DNA of 64,000 nt. It comes from Paenibacillus polymyxa M1. Its GTDB lineage: Bacteria; Bacillota; Bacilli; Paenibacillales; Paenibacillaceae. The stretch is taken from contig NC_017542.1 in NCBI RefSeq assembly GCF_000237325.1, positions 4,064,501 through 4,128,500 of the forward strand, read 5' to 3'. Every line of letters begins with the position of its first letter. The stretch's first letter is position 1. The notes under the pieces were generated by a model that did not search any database, was not told the origin of the DNA, and saw nothing but the letters and a program-made list of their open reading frames with translations. Shown here piece by piece: positions 63,488 to 64,000 of this stretch. A program made the translations under genes and the position numbers.

Positions 63488-63976
63488 CTAAACAGTAAGC
63501 AAGTCTTTTAACGACCATTCATTATCATTTCCGTCTTTTGAAACAAACCAAATATGAGTGTATTTTTCTGGCTTGTATATCGCATTTTTATTTCTAAGAA
63601 AATCACTCATTCCGAATATAGGAGAAGCGTTCCTAATTAAAAGCGCTATTGGATATGCAGCATCATACTTCTCTATCTTTTTTTCCTTCTGTTTCAGTAG
63701 TTCATTAAGAACCTGAATATAGCTGGCTGAATTTTCTAATCCATGCATTTCCTCAGCCGATCTTCCAAATAACATTTTAGCTTCGTCGGCATCGTAGAAT
63801 AGGTGAGTTACTTCTAGACCTACTAATCCATCTTTTATGCTCTTTAAGATATAATCTGGACGCTCACGTCTCTCTATTACTTCTAAGTGATCTTCGCGAT
63901 TTAAATTATATAAATCTACAAAGATGCTAACGGCAGCTTCTTCTAAGGCAGATTTTTCATCATCATGATTTTTCAT
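63488..63976 (-). CDS. Hypothetical protein, possible PD-(D/E)xK fold
   Basis: 162 aa. ERPDYILKSIKDGLVGLEVTHLF has the PD...(G)xE-x-T spacing seen in some nuclease-fold proteins, but the catalytic Lys is replaced or displaced. GGGAGGGAGAAG precedes the ATG. It is the last gene seen before the window ends within the array. Confidence 0.55.
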   Translation of the reverse strand: MKNHDDEKSALEEAAVSIFVDLYNLNREDHLEVIERRERPDYILKSIKDGLVGLEVTHLFYDADEAKMLFGRSAEEMHGLENSASYIQVLNELLKQKEKKIEKYDAAYPIALLIRNASPIFGMSDFLRNKNAIYKPEKYTHIWFVSKDGNDNEWSLKDLLTV

Positions 63977-64000
63977 TACTTCTCCCTCCCTAAATATATT

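Overview
The window looks like a chromosomal segment of a Bacillota bacterium, most likely Paenibacillus (inferred from gene content: a YjgC/YjgD-type formate dehydrogenase pair, the acetyl-branch lysine genes dapH/dapL/patA, a CYP102 fatty-acid hydroxylase and a Btr-like AraC regulator). Shine-Dalgarno sequences are strong (AAAGGAGG type), and GTG and TTG starts are common.

Positions 1-30,000 are ordinary, moderately GC-rich core or flexible chromosome. In order: formate dehydrogenase plus its DUF1641 partner; a KdgT-type permease with a Bug/TctC-type binding protein and a membrane-bound AraC regulator; a chemoreceptor next to a BMP-family binding lipoprotein; a self-sufficient P450; a membrane-anchored Mrr-like nuclease; aspartase; an acetyltransferase and a VOC protein; aminotransferase PatA; the potABCD spermidine/putrescine operon; dapL and dapH; a lipoprotein; a DMT exporter; and a rhodanese.

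From about 30,000 to the right edge the sequence changes character. It becomes AT-rich, and almost every gene is a small, single, unrelated ORF on the minus strand. From 32.3 kb onward the ORFs are separated by about 31 copies of a 50-180 bp imperfect palindrome. The outer boxes are conserved: left end like TAACGTTCTTGTATTCACGAACCC, split here as TAACGTTCTTG + TATTCACGA; right end like TGAATATTATGTTATCTGATG. The interior is variable, GC-rich and self-complementary. This is the organisation of an integron gene-cassette array: attC-like sites, one gene or small operon per cassette, uniform polarity and mostly orphan functions. No integrase is inside the window. The minus-strand polarity predicts that the attI/integrase end lies to the right of position 64,000.

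Cassette contents are typical of such arrays: five SAM methyltransferases, DinB-like proteins, GNAT acetyltransferases, aminoglycoside-phosphotransferase-fold kinases, a Nudix hydrolase, a DUF4375 protein, a decayed Imm1-like immunity protein, a HEPN-like protein, a caspase-like peptidase, a retropepsin-like protease with a small partner, a DUF2569 membrane protein, a zinc phospholipase C-like protein, a PD-(D/E)xK-like protein and many unknown proteins. Several cassettes are decaying through nonsense mutations, frameshifts or fusion of an ORF into a site.

Two blocks interrupt the array and do not look like single-gene cassettes: a divergent TetR/SDR pair with twin operators (45.9-47.5 kb), and a Fur-box-controlled siderophore module of binding lipoprotein, FhuF-like reductase and Btr-like regulator (50.2-53.9 kb).
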